Shown one piece after another: positions 58,601 through 64,000 of a stretch of 64,000 nt of DNA. This stretch comes from Amia ocellicauda. Its lineage: Eukaryota > Chordata > Actinopteri > Amiiformes > Amiidae. Positions within the stretch are counted from its first letter, which is position 1; every line of letters begins with the position of its first letter. Location: positions 42,164,784 to 42,228,783 of the forward strand of contig NC_089857.1 of the NCBI RefSeq assembly GCF_036373705.1, given 5' to 3'. The position numbers were made by a program, and so were the translations under genes. The notes beneath the pieces are model-generated. The model had not been told where the DNA came from. It searched no databases and was given only the letters and a program-made list of their open reading frames with translations.

Positions 58601-61600
58601 TGCAGAATCCTCCGCTCCCATTGGTGGAGCTGCACAGATTCACGCAGAACTACGAAAATCTCCACTTCACGGACGAGATGTTAGTGTTAAATGACTGTTT
58701 ATGCTGTGGTGTGGCATTCTGGGAGCAGGAGGAAGAGGACACAAACTAAGTCTGTCCTGTTGTGATTGATTTGTGGTCAGCAATGGACGTGTCTGTAAAA
58801 CTTCATAAAGTTGGCAAAAGAAAGCTGTAAATTCTCAAAAATAAATAAATTATGCCTTTGATTGGGCACTCATTTGTGCAAACTCATACTCAAGGTAGAT
58901 TGATTCTACTGTATTATTTTTTTCTTAAAACATAAGTGCCAGACAATGTATATTAATCTACCAGTTTTAGTTGTTTTACAAAATGTAAAAGCAGTAGATA
59001 TTAAGTAAATATACATTTAAAAAAACAATTGGTAATTATTAAGGGCAAGTACAAACAAAACACAAAACAATATGAAGGGTTTCTAATGCAGCCAAATTAA
59101 CAAAACTCTACTTGTATGTAACGGCAGGGCAATGGGGGAATCTGTGGGACTTTGTATTGGGGGTAGATTGTAATTTGAATGGGGTTTTTAAATGTACTTT
59201 AGCATTATAATCCTCAAACTTAATGTGTGATGAAATGTGATTCTTGCATTTTACTGCACTGTAGCAATACTGCAACATTTAAATAATGTACTCATTGTAT
59301 GATGTACTTATTCTTTATTCTTTAATGTTGTGACATGCATTGGCATGGTGTTCCACTATATACAGTTAAGATTGATTGATTTACTTTAAATGAGGATTAA
59401 AGATTCTCATTGTCCAAAATAAAAAGGGACATATTCCAAAAATGATCGAGCTAGTGAAGTGCTCTTACTGTTGATTTTTATAAATGTCAATTGACAATAA
59501 TCTGTGAGCAAAAATGGAGCCTGCACATTTATAATATTTTGGGGGAAGAATATGTGCCTCGCTTCATTGGGCTTCATACTCTGCAGCAGCAGACTCCCAT
59601 TAGCAGACTGGAGCAGCACTGGCTTCTCCAGACTACAGAGGGATATGGGGGGGAGGTCCAAGGTGGTGGTCCATAGTTTTTAGATGTTTCTGTATTGCGG
59701 TTTGTTTTGTTAGCATGTTTGCTTAATTACAACAAAAAAATAAATATAAATATTGCTATAAAAAAATGCTGTTTAGCCCCTATACTTTTATATCCCCAAT
59801 TTATCATTGGCACCCTTTGGCAAAGTATACAAACCAGACTTTGGGCACTCCATTCAAAAAAGGTTCGCCATCCCTGGTTTCCTAAATTAATCTGCATTTT
59901 TTTACTACTTTCTTTCCAGTTTTGCCATTTGGAACACCATGATGGGAACCTCCATTCTCAGTATCCCCTGGGGAATAAAGCAGGTACGTCCGAGCTTCAC
60001 ATCTTGGCTGCGCGGCTCTGAAATGCCGGGGGGCCGAATGTCCCTCTGAGGGAAGTGGGGACAGTTTGCTGAGGAATGTCCCGCGGAGGATTAGGACCTG
60101 CGTGTCTCAGGGGTCCGTGGTTTTGATCTTGCGTTCTCTTTCAGGCGGGATTCACGTTCGGCATTCTCATCATTGTGTCCATGGGGCTGCTGACGCTGTA
60201 CTGCTGCTACAGGGTATTGAAGTCACGCGCAGCGATACGTGAGGGAAACCCTTTCATTCTTTTCACTGTGGAAATACATCTAACTATCACTGAAATTATT
60301 TTTTTTAACTGATTTGATTCAAAGCCGTAAAATAGTCGAGACATAACTTTAGTTTTCCTGCTTTCTCTTCCAGCCTTTATAGATACCTCAGACTGGGAGT
60401 TTCCGGATGTTTGCCGATATTACTTCGGCGCCTTTGGCCAGTGGTCCAGTCTTGTGTTTTCCATGGTGTCCCTGATTGGGGCAATGGTTGTCTACTGGGT
60501 GCTCATGTCCAACTTCCTGTTTAATACTGGGAAATTTATTTACAGTGAGTTTTTAGTTATTTTGTATGCATGTGATTTGTATGTGAACCTGAACGTGTCC
60601 GATTCATAACCCTGTACCAGAACCGGTTCCCCTCCTGGCCCTAGACTCTCCCTTGACCCGGCCTCACGGGAAAGCCTTTAGCTCCAGGATGGATCGGTCT
60701 CCGTTCCCTTCGGTCCCTCGTCCACAGCTGCGAGGTTCTTGCCAGAAGTTTGCTGATGGTGTGGGACTGTGTTGCCGTTTCCACGCATGTCCAGAAGTGC
60801 GTGGCGCTAGTCTGTGTCCCGTCTCCCGAGAGCCATGCTCCAGACACCGAGGGCTCCCGCCACCCAGGGTCTCACATGTTTCACTGAAGCTTGTGCCCAA
60901 CTCTGGAGTCGTTAATCTGCCCGTCATATCTGTGTAAAGTGATGTAATTTCCTGTGATGTGATGTGAAGTTTATATTGATGTCCTCCCGCTCCGTGCCCA
61001 AACCGTGCTGTGTGTAATCTGCCGCATCACCGTAGGCATCTCAGTCCTACTTTTGGCAATTTCACCAACAGAGCGCTTTCTCTTTGCAGACTTTGCAAAC
61101 AACGTCAGTGTGGCTGATTTGGAGTTTGGGACCAATGGGTCTGAAAGAGGTGAGCGTTTCCAATCTCCACCCAGGCTGGTTTTGTCTTTTCTCCAATCTC
61201 CTCACGTGTTTCCAGATGCTCGGAGTGGTTTCGATAGGCCTGCCGTGACTCTCTCTCCATTTGTACTCCTCCAGTGATCTGCCCGTTCCCCAACACGGGC
61301 CACCTGAACTGCACCGGGGACGGGTTCTCCGCCACGGACAACGGTACCGGCACTCTGTTCGACAAATGGTGGCACAAGACTAACACCATCCCCTTCTACC
61401 TGATCATCCTGCTGCTGCCCTTGCTGAATTTCAGATCGGCGTCTTTCTTCGCCAGGTTTACCTTTCTGGGTGAGTGTCACTGCGGGATCGTCTCCACCGC
61501 CCTGCCCGGTGTGTTTGGTGCACTGTGCTTTGGCTGTCAACATACCAAGCCCCTCGGTCTGATTGGGGAATTCGGTGCCTTCTGGAACAGGTGATTGTCT

Positions 61601-64000
61601 CAATATGTTACTCATTTGTCTATTGTCACATTTATTTGACCAAATGCGTCTCGTGTGATCCTCGCAGGGACGATATCGGTCGTCTACCTCATCGTTCTGG
61701 TGACCCTGAAAGCCGCCCGCCTGGGTTTCCATCTGGAGTTCCACTGGTTTGAGTCGACGCAGTTCTTTGTGGCAGGTTTGTGTTTCCAGGCCGTTGGACC
61801 AGTGCCTCCTCGGCATGCAGAGGAAACAGCTGACCGGAGCAAAACCTTTTTATTTGTTTAAATAATTGAATAGAGAAAGAAAGCACACTGGCTCAAGTCC
61901 GACTCCCTCCATTGGCACCGAAATGTCTGTTTTTCTCGCGAAGGGAGATAATTAAGTTTGAATGATCCGATGCATAACAAAACATCTGTCACACAGGCCC
62001 TTGTTTGCTGAACAGGTCATCGTCTGTTTACGTTTTGTAAATGTGTACATATACGTGCGTGTTTGGTTTTTCGAGTTGTTGAATTAAGCTGCTGTAAAAC
62101 ATCCCGTAAGCTCTGCCAGTGTTTGTTTACATTTGCTGATGGCCCTGCGAATTATTCACCACGGCACTGTTATTGCACCAAACCACACAATCGTATAAAG
62201 TAACTGTTTCGTTTTAATAACCCGCTTAGCTACAGTGCACCTGATTCACGCCGCAGAAATATTGCTATTACTCTCCCATGTATACTCTGATAAAGCAGGA
62301 CGTGAGCCGAAATCACAGCGGCCTCGTTCTGTGGTTTAATTTCTCGTCTAGAGTTCAGACTGCTGTTCCCGCAGCTGACTGGAGTTCTCACCCTCGCGTT
62401 CTTCATCCACAACTGTGTGATCACCCTCCTGAAGAACAACAAGGTCCAGGAGAACAACGTGAGTGCGGCCAACACCCACCCGGCTGTCTCCGTCCTGAGA
62501 CCGCGGGGGACACACATGGTCTTTCACCCAGGGAGGTGCAATACACTAGTGAGAACATAGTATGAAGCAAATCTAGCCAACTCGGTGATTAACACACCTA
62601 TTGGAGCAGTGCTGATCCGGGGCCCCCCCTCACCGCATTCACTCTCCTGAAACGTCACTGGTCCCAAGAATGTGTAAATGCTGACTATTGACTGCACAGA
62701 ATGACATTTATACACAAGACAAATGTTTGCAAATGCTGCTCTGTGATTGGCTGCTTTCTCACGTGTGCGGTTTAATTGTAGGTAAGGGACCTGTCTGTTG
62801 CCTACCTGCTGGTTGGCCTGACCTACCTGTACGTGGGGATTTTGATCTTTGCTTCGTTTCCCTCTCCCCCGCTGACGAAAGACTGCATTGAGCCGGTAAG
62901 AGCTGCCGCGCCGGCAAAGTGACCGCGCCATCGCACCCATCTTGTATCTTGTTCTCCGATGCTTGATATGGAGTGTCTGTGTCTGGAGAGCCGTGGCAGT
63001 CATCAGGCACTGAATACTGTCTTTCTAACCGATCAAGCACAGGAATTGAATCAATGAAGTAGTTAATGGTCAGGCTAACGGCTGAATGGAGGCAGTTCAG
63101 TGAAGATCTTGTTAGACATGTTAAACAGACTGTTGGTGGGAAGAACCTCCACATCTTTGTCTAATCGAAAGCCTTGGCTGGATTACAGCTGACCCCTCTA
63201 CCTCTCGTGCTTTTGCAGAACTTTCTGGACAACTTCCCCAGCAGTGACATCATGGTGTTTGTGGCCCGGGCCTGCCTGCTCTTCCAGATGACCACCGTGT
63301 ACCCCTTACTGGGCTACCTGGTCCGAGTGCAGTTGATGGGGCAGTTCTTTGGGAATCACTACCCTAGGTAACCCGGCAGACACTGACAGATATCGTGAAT
63401 CGGCTGCCAGAGGTGATCCAGTCCGACCGGACTGCAGCTGCCATCTGGCGAGACAATCGAGTCCCACAAAAATGAATACGGCGTGGAAGATTTTACTGTA
63501 GGGCGTGTTTCGGATGTTTTAGTCTCCAGCTGTTGTCGTTTTTCAGGGGTGTCCTGTGATTGTGTAATGGAGTCTTTACTAGATCTACTTGCTGTATGAA
63601 TCTGCTTATAATAACAAATAATGTTATAATCAGGAGAAAAATAGTTGTTTTTGTTTTTCTTCCCTAGTTTTTTCCACGTGTTCACCCTGAATTTGTTCAT
63701 AGTGGCAGCAGGTGTCGTTATGGCAAAGTTTTTCCCCAACATCGGTTCCATTATCAGGTGAGACAGTCGGTTCTGGGATTTTTGGCAAACAGATGGTGTT
63801 CATTCATTCATTCATTCATTCATTCATTCATTCCTTCCTTCTTTCCCTCCCTCTGGCTCTAGGTACTCCGGGGCGACTTGCGGCCTGGCCTACGTGTTTG
63901 TGTTCCCCTCCGTCATCCACATGATCTCGCTGCGGCGCGCGGGGGAGCTGCGCTGGCCCTCTGCCCTCTTCCACAGCCTGCTCATCGTGCTGGGCATCGC
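55617..64000 (+). CDS. slc38a9: Sodium-coupled neutral amino acid transporter 9 (3' end outside window)
   Basis: Lysosomal amino acid transporter and arginine sensor that acts with Rag GTPases and Ragulator to activate mTORC1. Coding exons: 55617-55720, 57633-57762, 57992-58113, 59920-59983, 60145-60238, 60374-60544, 61090-61149, 61275-61469, 61668-61775, 62352-62458, 62782-62895, 63219-63367, 63668-63757, 63863 to the edge, about 548 codons. The cytosolic N-terminus starts [11 protein letters not shown] and contains VHYYGRL, in the region that contacts Rag-Ragulator in the human protein. TM1 has [20 protein letters not shown], as in human. The luminal loop has glycosylation sequons (NVS, NGS, NCT, NGT). 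Later blocks [13 protein letters not shown] and DNFPSSD are conserved. By comparison with the 561-residue human protein only about ten residues are missing, beyond base 64000. All junctions keep frame. The N-terminus differs most from human. Confidence 0.97.
58358..59875. mobile_element. hAT-like non-autonomous element in slc38a9
   Basis: Ends: 'cagggatggcgaacctgtgg' on the left and the inverse of 'gttcgccatccctg' on the right, a form common to hAT elements. The 1.5 kb interior has no intact transposase. The flanks do not show a clear 8-bp duplication. It fills most of the intron between exons 57992-58113 and 59920-59983. Confidence 0.75.
63802..63840. repeat. (CATT)n microsatellite
   Basis: About seven CATT units followed by a pyrimidine-rich run, about 20 bp before the acceptor of the last slc38a9 exon. 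The pyrimidine run probably serves as that intron's polypyrimidine tract. Confidence 0.9.

Noticed and set aside
60641-61816. Minus-strand frames up to 204 residues under slc38a9
   Set aside because: They cross several slc38a9 exons and introns in antisense and show no domain.

Overview
The window is a vertebrate nuclear locus. Its genes have many small exons with GT-AG introns, and the repeats are of fish type: Tc1/mariner and hAT elements, an L2-type LINE, and tRNA-headed SINEs with an L2-like tail. It is most likely a ray-finned fish. The short introns and the repeat types would fit a non-teleost such as a gar or bowfin, but I cannot settle the species from sequence alone. I spliced four protein-coding genes by hand. 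For the three that are complete, the summed exon lengths divide by three and every junction keeps the frame.

Layout, left to right. (1) 1.6-15.7 kb, minus strand: gene A, a gp130-family class I cytokine receptor without an Ig-like domain, most like IL31RA, about 744 aa as modelled. Its introns hold several dead DNA transposons. (2) 15.9-25.7 kb: about 10 kb with no host gene, holding a large transposase-bearing element, hAT-type and SINE pieces and an L2 LINE fragment. (3) 25.7-36.4 kb, minus strand: gene B, a second gp130-family receptor. It has an Ig-like domain, 16 coding exons and 812 aa. (4) 36.4-41.8 kb: intergenic. (5) 41.8-50.4 kb, minus strand: ddx4 (vasa), 23 coding exons and 713 aa, with RGG-rich short exons at its N-terminus. 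(6) 50.5-52.5 kb: a divergent promoter region with a CpG-rich stretch and a pair of inverted ZNF143/THAP11-like sites. (7) 52.5-64.0 kb, plus strand: slc38a9, complete except for the last few residues beyond the window edge.

The gene content matches the human 5q11.2 order SLC38A9-DDX4-IL31RA-IL6ST, and ddx4/slc38a9 are divergent in both. Here, however, the two receptors lie head-to-tail on one strand, and the Ig-bearing one is next to ddx4. Receptors A and B share domain order, intron phases and several identical exon lengths, so they arose by tandem duplication. They differ at the N-terminus: an Ig exon in B, and small cysteine-rich exons in A. Neither cytoplasmic tail has a YxxQ STAT3 site. 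The genes do not form a pathway: two are cytokine receptors, one is a germline RNA helicase and one is a lysosomal arginine-sensing transporter.

The observations I would check first are the cysteine-rich N-terminal mini-exons of gene A with a frame-breaking 65-nt exon, the rearranged receptor pair, the GC-AG intron of gene A, the duplicated RGG exons of ddx4, and the paired inverted promoter sites.
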